NCBI RefSeq assembly: GCF_042649685.1
Contig: NZ_JBHRZT010000016.1
Span: 1-21,967 of the forward strand
Direction of reading: 5' to 3'
DNA: 21,967 nt
From: Bacillus_BA songklensis
Lineage (GTDB): Bacteria; Bacillota; Bacilli; Bacillales; Bacillaceae_H
The translations under genes were made by a program, and so were the position numbers. This document shows, piece by piece, positions 7,120 through 12,474 of the stretch (position 1 is its first letter; every line of letters starts with the position of its first letter). A model generated the notes under the pieces. The model worked only from the letters and a program-made list of their open reading frames with translations, had not been told where the DNA came from and did not search any database.

Positions 7120-7269
7120 GAAAAAACCCTCCCCCTTTTTAAATAATCCCCCTATAACCATTTCTTGGTCTTCACGTTCTTTTCCTTTCAATCGGCATAT
7201 TTTTATTTATATCCCATTTCTGGTTTCGGTGCGAAAATAAAAGCAGAGACTAAAAAACATAAATCCCTT

Positions 7270-7286
7270 GGTTCTAGTGCAAAAAC
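7270..7286 (+). repeat. Degenerate IS6-type terminal repeat (orphan)
   Basis: GGTTCTAGTGCAAAAAC matches the left end of the IS6 element at 12475 (GGTTCTGGTGCAAAAAA) at 15 of 17 positions. It points rightwards. No transposase is attached. The left 8-base flank (AATCCCTT) does not match the flank of the other orphan end at 10745-10761. Confidence 0.5.
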
Positions 7287-7487
7287 TACTCACTAGAAAC
7301 ATAGATTCCCTGTTTCCTCTAAATGGATTCTTTATGAAGCTAGTCTAAACAAGCGATATATAATTTGTTTTTGATTTTGAGCAGACTTCACCTTGATGGG
7401 CCTGTCCTTTTTTATGCAACTGTCAGGCTTCTTTAGATAATGAAAACGGATTTATCAACGATGTTGTATAAAAACGGACAAGTTAAA

Positions 7488-7511
7488 CCCCCTTGGCCAA
7501 CGCCAAGGGGG
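7488..7511. terminator. GC-rich hairpin downstream of dsrE
   Basis: CCCCCTTGGC, four-base loop, GCCAAGGGGG: a perfect 10-bp stem, 135 bases past the dsrE stop. T-tracts are weak on both sides (CTTATTTAT on plus, TTTAAC on minus). Confidence 0.55.
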
Positions 7512-7645
7512 CTTATTTATACTCATCTTCTCAAACAATCATTATACCGACTGACATTCGTTTATATATAGGAAACCATTCTTGTACTCTGTTTTTTTAA
7601 TTGGTTCCGTTCACGTGATGCGTGCTTTATACGAATTCTCTTACA

Positions 7646-7996
7646 TTACAACGTAATAATTTCATAATCTTCGGAGATTAGTTTTGCTATACTTGGGTGA
7701 CCTTCGTAGTCATTTGCTGTAGAAATGCTGGCTTTTTGAACATCTTCCGTTGCCCCAAAAGCTCCAGCACAATATTCACAGGCCTCAATGATACCAAAAG
7801 CCTTCACTTTTTTGTATAACGGGTTCATTGGATGGTTTGTGTCTTCAAAACGACCAATCCATTGCGTCCCTTCACCATCGAATATTAATCTCACTTTTCC
7901 GCCGGTAGCGTGGATTTCTTCTGAATACAACAATCCATGGACGGCTCTTCCTAGTTCCTTTTCACTTGCGTGTACAAATATAGCTACTTTTTTCAT
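7646..7996 (-). CDS. DsrE-family protein
   Basis: Encodes 116 residues from ATG 7996 (AAAGGAGAG eight bases upstream; an ATG six bases earlier is too close to the ribosome site). It begins MKKVAIFVHASEKELGRAVH and has the Rossmann-like DsrE/F fold: GGKVRLIFDGEGTQWI, then NPLYKKVKAFGIIEACEYCA. CEYC near residues 74-77 is a candidate sulfur-handling site. DsrE-like proteins are sulfurtransferase or sulfur-carrier relatives. It is divergent from the Crp/Fnr-type regulator. The -10 box TATAAT at 8031-8026 fits. A broken copy is at 6328-6534. Confidence 0.88.
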   Translation of the reverse strand: MKKVAIFVHASEKELGRAVHGLLYSEEIHATGGKVRLIFDGEGTQWIGRFEDTNHPMNPLYKKVKAFGIIEACEYCAGAFGATEDVQKASISTANDYEGHPSIAKLISEDYEIITL

Positions 7997-8025
7997 CTTC
8001 ATCTCTCCTTTGTGTTGATGGCTTC

Positions 8026-8031
8026 ATTATA
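8026..8031 (-). promoter_or_regulatory. -10 box of dsrE
   Basis: TATAAT on the minus strand, 30 bases before the dsrE start. The -35 region (CAGAAT around 8054-8049) is weak, as expected for an activated promoter. Confidence 0.5.
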
Positions 8032-8075
8032 GTCTGGTTTAAATAGCAATTCTGTAATCCAGTTCCTTTAATAAA

Positions 8076-8091
8076 TGTGAACTAGCATACA
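8076..8091. promoter_or_regulatory. Candidate Crp/Fnr-type operator between dsrE and the regulator
   Basis: TGTGAACTAGCATACA has the form TGT-N10-ACA. It shares AATGTGAACTA and TACA at identical spacing with the site at 8908-8923 upstream of the glutaredoxin-like gene. Confidence 0.5.
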
Positions 8092-8174
8092 TTATGATGA
8101 CCAATCATTAAGTTAGTCATGCATATCCTCTCCATGATAAAGTAAGAATAAACATATCATCCGGAGGTTGGCTC

Positions 8175-8858
8175 ATGATTAATAAACTGTGGTATTTGTC
8201 TCAAATTAAATTGTTTGACAAGGTCTCTCCAGAAGATATGGAAGAGATTAATAAAGGGACGCACCATGCCAAAATACGAAGAAATACGATTATCCAATCG
8301 CCTGAAATGGTTCGGGATGGACTTTATTTTGTGAAGGAAGGAGCTTTGCGTCTGTATATTGTCAATTCGGAGGGGAAACAGTTTACGGTCGGTATTTTAG
8401 GAAAAGGGAGTACGTTTGGTGAGATCGATTCTTTCTCTTTAGGTACCCATGGCGTTTATATTGAAACGATGGAAGATACACTGCTCTGCTCCATTGGTCG
8501 TGAACAGTTTGAGAAATTCATATCGACCCGCCCACATATCATGAAACGGGTGATGAGGATCTTGAGCGATCAATTGCAAGAAAAGAACAGCATGCTGGAG
8601 AAGATGGCTTTAGGTACCGTCAAAGAAAAACTTCTCTTTCTATTACTGAATCTTTCCGAAGAATTTGGCGTGCTGAAGGATAACTTTCATCGAATAGATC
8701 TTCCTCTGACTCATCAAGAAATCGGTAACATGATAGGTGCTACTCGTGAATCGGTAACCTCAACTATCAATGAACTAGTAAAGGAAGGATTGATTCGAAC
8801 GGGGCGCAAAAGCATTTCTATTCATCGTGAGTTGGCAAAAGAACAACTTTTTGACTAA
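8175..8858 (+). CDS. Crp/Fnr-family transcriptional regulator
   Basis: A 227-residue regulator. Residues about 10-120 form a cNMP-binding-like beta barrel (FVKEGALRLYIVNSEGKQF, GKGSTFGEIDSF), 125-150 the dimer helix, and 175-215 a winged HTH of Crp type: LTHQEIGNMIGATRESVTST, INELVKEGLI. The phosphate-binding cassette lacks the usual Arg that contacts cAMP, and there is no Fnr-type N-terminal cysteine cluster (a single Cys105), so the signal is unknown. GGAGG lies seven bases before ATG. Divergent from dsrE and followed by the glutaredoxin-like and peroxiredoxin genes, so it is probably the local redox/sulfur regulator. Its own terminator is at 8867. Confidence 0.92.
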   Translation: MINKLWYLSQIKLFDKVSPEDMEEINKGTHHAKIRRNTIIQSPEMVRDGLYFVKEGALRLYIVNSEGKQFTVGILGKGSTFGEIDSFSLGTHGVYIETMEDTLLCSIGREQFEKFISTRPHIMKRVMRILSDQLQEKNSMLEKMALGTVKEKLLFLLLNLSEEFGVLKDNFHRIDLPLTHQEIGNMIGATRESVTSTINELVKEGLIRTGRKSISIHRELAKEQLFD

Positions 8859-8866
8859 GGAAAGGC

Positions 8867-8895
8867 AACCCTGAGCACTTCTTCAGGGTTTTTTT
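8867..8895 (+). terminator. Terminator of the Crp/Fnr-type gene
   Basis: AACCCTGA, seven-base loop, TTCAGGGTT, followed by TTTTTT. It lies directly after the stop codon. Confidence 0.9.
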
Positions 8896-8907
8896 ATTCG
8901 CTGTGAA

Positions 8908-8950
8908 TGTGAACTATATTACAGTCATGGTTGCTTTGATCCTGTAAACT
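8908..8950 (+). promoter_or_regulatory. Operator and -10 region of the glutaredoxin-like gene
   Basis: TGTGAACTATATTACA (8908-8923) is a TGT-N10-ACA dyad like that at 8076. TGTAAACT (8943-8950, read TG then TAAACT) is a plausible -10. If transcription starts near 8957, the dyad centre is at about -41.5, the position where Crp-type activators replace the -35 box. Confidence 0.45.
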
Positions 8951-8996
8951 GAAAGTGTTCAGTAGAGAACAAAACAATAGACAGGTGGTTTTTCTC

Positions 8997-9236
8997 ATGA
9001 AAATAACCCTGTATGTCAGTGACCATTGCGAGTCATGTGAACAGGTATTGCACTATTTCAAAGAAAAAGATTTTCCATATGAAGTCATCAATGTTACTTA
9101 CGATCAACTGATGTTTGACCGAATGCTAAGCGAGGGGGGCATTGCAACGCCTTTTATCGTGTTGGATGGACAAGTTTTTCATGTGTTTGACCGGGATAAA
9201 ATTGAGGCTTTTCTAAACACGTCAAAAGATGTGTAA
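8997..9236 (+). CDS. Glutaredoxin/thioredoxin-fold thiol protein
   Basis: A 79-residue protein from ATG 8997, chosen because AGGTGG stands eight bases upstream; an extension to 8955 has no ribosome site. Thioredoxin-like fold: MKITLYVSDHCESCEQVLHY carries the redox pair Cys11-x-x-Cys14, and IATPFIVLDGQVFH carries the cis-proline. Length matches NrdH/glutaredoxin-like proteins. It lacks the classic CPYC, so the partner is unclear. It probably reduces a cytosolic disulfide, perhaps of the peroxiredoxin-like protein next door. It follows the regulator with its own promoter and is closed by a terminator at 9320. Confidence 0.85.
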   Translation: MKITLYVSDHCESCEQVLHYFKEKDFPYEVINVTYDQLMFDRMLSEGGIATPFIVLDGQVFHVFDRDKIEAFLNTSKDV

Positions 9237-9319
9237 ATAATGAAGGCGGCTGAAAATCGTGTCCATCAGACAACTCCATACTATGGGAGACTTGCATCAT
9301 TTCATCGACCAGGAAAAAC

Positions 9320-9346
9320 TCTGCTTTTTTAGCAGATGTTTTTTTA
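9320..9346 (+). terminator. Terminator of the glutaredoxin-like gene
   Basis: TCTGCT, T-rich loop, AGCAGA, then TGTTTTTTT, about 85 bases after the stop. Confidence 0.8.
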
Positions 9347-9420
9347 TATGAGAAGATGATTAGCTCTATATTATTAATCCAAATATATTTGAATCATAAT
9401 TTTTTAAGGGAGGATTATTG

Positions 9421-10068
9421 ATGAATCAATTAATGGAAGAGTTGAAACAGCAAAAAGAAGGATTTTTGCAAAAAGCTCCGCAAGAAGTGATCGATAAAAT
9501 GAATCAAGCAACTGCTGAGCTGTTGGAATCAGGAGTTGCAACAGGGTTAAAAGAAGGAGAGAAAGCCCCTGATTTTGTTTTGCAAGATGCACTAGGTAAT
9601 GACGTCCAACTTTATGAAGAGTTAAAAAAGGGACCAGTTGTCTTAACATTTTATCGCGGTGAATGGTGCCCTTATTGCAATCTTGAATTAAGAGCTTACC
9701 AACGAGTGCTTGATCAAATCCAGGAGGCTGGAGCTCAATTGATTGCCATTAGTCCTCAGACTCCAGATCATTCATTATCTGTGCAAGAGAAAAATGAGTT
9801 AACTTATCACGTATTAAGTGATCCCGATAAGAAGGTCATTAAAGACTATAATTTGTTATTTAAGATGCCTGATTATTTAATTGAATTAAATAAAAATCTT
9901 GGTCTTGATCTAGCGAAATTTAATGATAAAGAGGATCCATGGAGCTTACCTGTTCCGGCAACATTGATTATTAATCAAGATGGCACAATTCGAAAAGTTT
10001 CCGCGAACGTAGACTATACGAAGCGAATGGATCCCCAGGAAGTATTAGATATCTTAAAAGAGCAATAA
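9421..10068 (+). CDS. AhpC/TSA-family peroxiredoxin-like protein
   Basis: A 215-residue protein from ATG 9421 (GGGAGG seven bases upstream; TTG three bases earlier is less likely). After a helical N-terminal extension (about residues 1-45), the thioredoxin-fold domain begins at GEKAPDFVLQDALGNDVQLY. The active loop is TFYRGEWCPYCNLELRAYQR, with a CxxC pair typical of the PRX-like-2 group rather than the single peroxidatic Cys of AhpC. Later elements are QLIAISPQTPDHS and VPATLIINQDGTIRKVSANV. Probably a thiol peroxidase. No close operon partner, but it lies beside the glutaredoxin-like gene. No copy of the TGT-N10-ACA dyad was found in its leader. Confidence 0.9.
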   Translation: MNQLMEELKQQKEGFLQKAPQEVIDKMNQATAELLESGVATGLKEGEKAPDFVLQDALGNDVQLYEELKKGPVVLTFYRGEWCPYCNLELRAYQRVLDQIQEAGAQLIAISPQTPDHSLSVQEKNELTYHVLSDPDKKVIKDYNLLFKMPDYLIELNKNLGLDLAKFNDKEDPWSLPVPATLIINQDGTIRKVSANVDYTKRMDPQEVLDILKEQ

Positions 10069-10204
10069 AAAGGAAGACCAGGTATATCCAATGACATGTT
10101 TTTTCTTGTATTGTTGGTGGGGTCCCTACAAAACACGCTAGACTCTTATCTACTTTTATCACGTGACATACGACATGTAGACTGGGATTTTTAACAAAAC
10201 GAAT

Positions 10205-10232
10205 CGTTCGTAAAAATACACTTTTACGAGTG
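10205..10232. repeat. GTTCGTAAAA palindromic repeat, copy 1
   Basis: CGTTCGTAAAA, spacer ATACAC, TTTTACGAGTG. The inner 8 bp pair perfectly. Related palindromes are at 12301-12328 and 15012-15041. Confidence 0.6.
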
Positions 10233-10266
10233 GATCTGTTCTTATAACAGGGCTTATAGCAATAAT

Positions 10267-10314
10267 AAGCGATCTTGTTCATTCTAATCAGAATAACAAG
10301 ATCGCTTACACTTT
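10267..10314 (+). terminator. Long hairpin downstream of the peroxiredoxin gene
   Basis: TAAGCGATCTTGTT and AACAAGATCGCTTA pair over 14 bp, extended by ATTCT/AGAAT around AATC, followed by CACTTTTTCC. It is about 200 bases past the stop at 10068. Confidence 0.7.
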
Positions 10315-10362
10315 TTCCTTATTCATTATTTTTAACCCTTTCCGTTTCCTTTATCGGTTAAT

Positions 10363-10499
10363 CTATTGTTTTATCATTTTATCTTCCGACTGATATGGAA
10401 TACCGTCATAAAATTGATGAAACAAGTAAGGTAGGAATTTCGTTCAAATCGATTTTCATAAACAAAATCAGACAATCTTGGTTTATTTTCTCTTAACAT
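10363..10499 (-). pseudogene. Small hypothetical gene with a one-base frameshift
   Basis: ATG 10499 follows AAAAGGGGGTAAAAC, a very strong ribosome site. The frame begins MLRENKPRLSDFVYENRFER and would stop at TGA 10376-10374 after an odd tail (CFINFMTVFHISRKIK). Reading one base differently after NSYLT gives LFHQFYDGIPYQSEDKMIKQ and a stop at 10365-10363, which looks far more protein-like. So a 45-residue soluble protein with a one-base deletion seems likely. Family unknown; a 41-residue intact product is the alternative. Confidence 0.4.
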
Positions 10500-10602
10500 G
10501 TTTTACCCCCTTTTGTTTAGTCTTCTTATTCTTATGATTCCCAAGTTATGAATCTCTTATACATACAAATTAATAAAATATTTATTTGTGAATATGAGTT
10601 TC

Positions 10603-10719
10603 CCCATGTAACATAAGTGGCTAGCTGTATGGAAAGACCCTCGAATTCTATGAAATTCAAGGGCTTTTTGATTGCCTCTAATCAGTATTATGTAAACTGG
10701 ATTTATAAGTAATATTTAT
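10603..10719 (+). repeat. Dispersed hairpin/dif-like repeat, copy B
   Basis: Starts CATGTAACATAAGTGG. The hairpin CCCTCGAATT/AATTCAAGGG (10638-10663) is followed by CTTTTTG, then the 28-base segment 10671-10698: left arm ATTGCCTCTAA, centre TCAGTA, right arm TTATGTAAACT. It ends AATATTTAT. The hairpin and T-run could also act as a terminator. Confidence 0.65.
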
Positions 10720-10744
10720 AGTTGGAGATTTCATGTTTGCTAGA

Positions 10745-10761
10745 TTTTTTGCACCAGAACC
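10745..10761 (-). repeat. Orphan IS6-type terminal repeat
   Basis: On the minus strand GGTTCTGGTGCAAAAAA, identical over 17 bases to the left end of the IS6 element at 12475. The following bases differ, so it is a relic end and not a second copy. It points leftwards, facing the similar sequence at 7270. Confidence 0.7.
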
Positions 10762-10825
10762 ATGACAAACATGTAACAATTTTTTTACCGATAGATGACT
10801 TTAGTTTCAGAAAAGATTTTTTCAG

Positions 10826-10831
10826 TATAAT
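10826..10831 (+). promoter_or_regulatory. Candidate -10 box of abrB
   Basis: Perfect TATAAT, 39 bases before the abrB ATG. The -35 region (around TTAGTTTC) is poor. Confidence 0.4.
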
Positions 10832-10869
10832 GTAAAGAAACATCTTTTATATGATTGAAGGGGAGAGTT

Positions 10870-11151
10870 ATGAAAACCACCGGAATTGTAAGGAAAGTAG
10901 ATGAACTAGGACGAATCGTAGTACCTATTGAACTTAGAAGAATATTAGACCTTAACATTAAAGATCCTGTAGAGATTTTTGTCGAACGCGATAAGATTAT
11001 TTTACAGAAATATAAACCATACGGTGCTTGTGCTGTAACGGGAGAAATAGCAGTGGATAATGTCACTCTTGCGGGTGGGAAACTAACACTGAGTCAGAAA
11101 GGCATGCACATATTGTTAAAAGAATTAGAAGAGCATGTTAAATCATTATAA
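10870..11151 (+). CDS. abrB: AbrB-family transition-state regulator (paralogue)
   Basis: A 93-residue protein from ATG 10870 (GGGGAGAG upstream; a TTG at 10855 precedes the ribosome site). The N-terminal SpoVT/AbrB swapped-hairpin DNA-binding domain is clear: MKTTGIVRKVDELGRIVVPI, then ELRRILDLNIKDPVEIFVER. The C-terminal half, CAVTGEIAVDNVTLAGGKLT, also matches AbrB and mediates multimerisation in the family. AbrB represses post-exponential genes. Divergence from canonical AbrB (IKDPVEIFVERD, basic C-terminus) suggests an extra copy of the kind seen on large Bacillus plasmids and in accessory regions. It has its own terminator at 11181. Confidence 0.93.
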   Translation: MKTTGIVRKVDELGRIVVPIELRRILDLNIKDPVEIFVERDKIILQKYKPYGACAVTGEIAVDNVTLAGGKLTLSQKGMHILLKELEEHVKSL

Positions 11152-11180
11152 GAAATAGGAATCATATCAACCATTTAACA

Positions 11181-11224
11181 AAAAGAAAGATGGACATGTT
11201 GTGTATGTCCACCTTTCTTTTTTC
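11181..11224 (+). terminator. Terminator of abrB
   Basis: AAAGAAAGATGGACAT and ATGTCCACCTTTCTT form a long stem with small mismatches, running into TTTTTTC. Confidence 0.88.
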
Positions 11225-11232
11225 TGTTATGC

Positions 11233-11355
11233 CTAAGTTTTATAGTTGGATGTAGGTGCTTTACCAGGTTTAGGCTTTCAATTTTTCAACTTGTTTTTCA
11301 TGTAATCCTTTAAAAAGTCACTTTTCTTTTTTTGCCTTTTATGACGATTTTTCAT
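11233..11355 (-). pseudogene. Basic small protein, copy 2, with internal stop
   Basis: Paralogue of the 5219-5368 gene. ATG 11355 behind AAGGATGTGAC reads MKNRHKRQKKKSDFLKDYMK and NKLKN, then TGA at 11280-11278 where copy 1 has TGG. The frame stays open afterwards (KPKPGKAPTSNYKT) to TAG 11235-11233, still aligning with copy 1 (KPKLGKGPASNHKA). So this is a nonsense mutation in a once-longer protein, though a 25-residue basic peptide could still be made. It lies downstream of the DnaD-like gene on the same strand. Confidence 0.65.
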
Positions 11356-11421
11356 GGAAAGTCACATCCTTAAATCACCGAACAGATCTGGTTTACCTTG
11401 CTTTTGAAGGAAAAATCTGTT

Positions 11422-11766
11422 TTAGCCTTCTTGTCTTATTTGAGTATGATATGAATAATACTGTTTAAAAAATGTAATAGCTGCCTGAGCATTCTTTATG
11501 TTGAATTTTCTGCATAAACCAGCTAACGTCAATAGTTTATAAGTCACGGGTTGTTCGTTATTCGTGGCAAGAACATAATAAATGAGAGTGTTTATGACGG
11601 ATTGTGGTAGTTTCTTTTCGCTCAACTTACGGAGAATATCTGAATGAGAACGAAGGGATGGAATGTATTCCTGGGCTTCTTTCAACACTTCCTCTGTTGT
11701 ATACTCTTCTAAATATCGAGCTAATTTTCTCTCCTTTTCATCCAGAAGATTCGTATCATCATACAT
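11422..11766 (-). CDS. Possible DnaD/DnaB-like (DnaB_2) replication-type protein
   Basis: A 114-residue soluble protein with a strong ribosome site (GGAAGGAG) before ATG 11766. The central part, KKLPQSVINTLIYYVLATNN, then KLLTLAGLCRKFNIKNAQAA, resembles the C-terminal DnaB_2/DnaD module (LPxxVINxLIxYVL ... tr..i.t...A), known from Bacillus helicase-loader proteins and phage or plasmid replication proteins. The usual tryptophan in the second half is missing. The N-terminal 45 residues are charged helices. It overlaps the frame of the small membrane gene upstream by 46 bases. The assignment is tentative. Confidence 0.5.
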   Translation of the reverse strand: MYDDTNLLDEKERKLARYLEEYTTEEVLKEAQEYIPSLRSHSDILRKLSEKKLPQSVINTLIYYVLATNNEQPVTYKLLTLAGLCRKFNIKNAQAAITFFKQYYSYHTQIRQEG

Positions 11767-11955
11767 TTGCTTTTCTCCTTCCTATCAACCGCTTCTAATC
11801 TATCTAGTCGGTCCTGAACATATTCTAAAAAAACGTTTGATTCCCTTGCTCCTGGTACTTTATTTAGATAATAGGTCAAAAGCAATGGTAATTAGCCATG
11901 CAACAGCAAGAGCACCCGAGAGATACGTACCTAAATAGAAGAAATTTTCCATCAT
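11721..11955 (-). pseudogene. Small membrane-protein gene, probably frameshifted
   Basis: ATG 11955 (tandem ATG 11952) follows AGGAGG and reads MMENFFYLGTYLSGALAVAW, LITIAFDLLSK, then TAA 11862-11860: one hydrophobic helix of about 20 residues. An overlapping second frame (TTG 11879 to TAG 11721) continues with YYLNKVPGARESNVFLEYVQ and DRLDRLEAVDRKEKSK, a plausible cytoplasmic amphipathic tail. A one-base shift near 11865-11880 would join the two into a membrane-anchored protein of about 75 residues. Alternatively the 31-residue peptide is complete. It is upstream of the DnaD-like gene and probably co-transcribed. Confidence 0.45.
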
Positions 11956-11987
11956 GCTCCCTCCTCATCTTATTTTGTTCCACTTTT

Positions 11988-12033
11988 CCTTTTCTAGCAG
12001 TGATAAATATCACTGCTAGAAAAGGAGTTTTTG
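11988..12033 (+). terminator. Perfect 18-bp hairpin with T-tract, no plus-strand gene upstream
   Basis: CCTTTTCTAGCAGTGATA pairs perfectly with its complement at 12008-12025 around a two-base centre, then AGTTTTTG. It lies upstream of the minus-strand membrane-protein gene, so it is not that gene's terminator. Possibly the end of an unseen plus-strand transcript. Confidence 0.6.
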
Positions 12034-12191
12034 TGAACAAGGATTGATACCATCATAAATAAGCTATTCTTGAAAATCTGTCGATTTACCGATTTTTAAA
12101 TAAATTGTCACCTTCCCTTAATATAAGAAAAAAACTTTTATAATTTAAATATAGATAATTTATTAATAGGTTAAAGAAAAGCCAATTGTAA

Positions 12192-12227
12192 AAAAGAGAG
12201 CAAACCGTTCAAGGTTTGCTCTCTTTT
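12192..12227 (-). terminator. Perfect 15-bp hairpin with minus-strand T-run
   Basis: AAAAGAGAGCAAACC and GGTTTGCTCTCTTTT around a six-base loop. In the minus direction the stem ends in TTTTTT. No minus-strand gene is present upstream, up to the IS6 element. Confidence 0.6.
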
Positions 12228-12300
12228 GGCTAAAGCCGTTGTTATGTAGAAGGGGGAAATGAAAAAAGGTTAGTATTAGTATTTTTCTTACATTTATTAT

Positions 12301-12328
12301 TATTCGTAAAAGAACATTTTTACGAATA
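12301..12328. repeat. GTTCGTAAAA palindromic repeat, copy 2
   Basis: TATTCGTAAAA, spacer GAACAT, TTTTACGAATA: a perfect 11-bp inverted repeat. Confidence 0.65.
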
Positions 12329-12356
12329 GTTATAGATTTAGATAACTTATAACCAA

Positions 12357-12474
12357 AATGCAACATCAAGGGTATTATATTGCATTGGAAAAGCCTTAGA
12401 TTCTATTAAATCTAAGGCTTTTTTGATTGCCGAGAATCAGTGTTATGTAAACTGAAAATGAATAGAGTATTTAT
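12357..12474 (+). repeat. Dispersed hairpin/dif-like repeat, copy C
   Basis: Starts AATGCAACATC. The hairpin AAGCCTTAGATT/AATCTAAGGCTT is followed by TTTTGATTGCC; the 28-base segment 12426-12453 has left arm ATTGCCGAGAA, centre TCAGTG and right arm TTATGTAAACT. The IS6 element begins immediately at its right edge (GTATTTAT then GGTTCTGG). Confidence 0.68.

Larger units (their letters stand above)
7120..7645. other. Non-coding region upstream of the DinB gene
   Basis: Holds the DinB leader, an IS6-end-like sequence at 7270-7286, a weaker look-alike at 7222-7237 and a strong symmetrical hairpin at 7488-7511. Short open frames at 7440-7570 lack ribosome sites. I see no gene. Confidence 0.5.
10500..10869. 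other. Non-coding region upstream of abrB
   Basis: Contains dispersed repeat copy B (10603-10719), an orphan IS6-type end (10745-10761) and the abrB -10 box TATAAT (10826-10831; weak -35). No gene. Confidence 0.5.

Noticed and set aside
7222..7237. Additional IS6 end (GGTTTCGGTGCGAAAA)
   Set aside because: Only 13 of 16 matches and no partner; too weak to list.
8930..8953. Fourth dif-like site near TGTAAACTGAAA
   Set aside because: Only the last nine bases agree, and the left arm and centre are missing; it is better explained as the -10 region of the glutaredoxin-like gene.
9404..9649. Minus-strand ORF opposite the peroxiredoxin gene
   Set aside because: Antisense shadow; low-complexity Leu-rich translation and no start signals.
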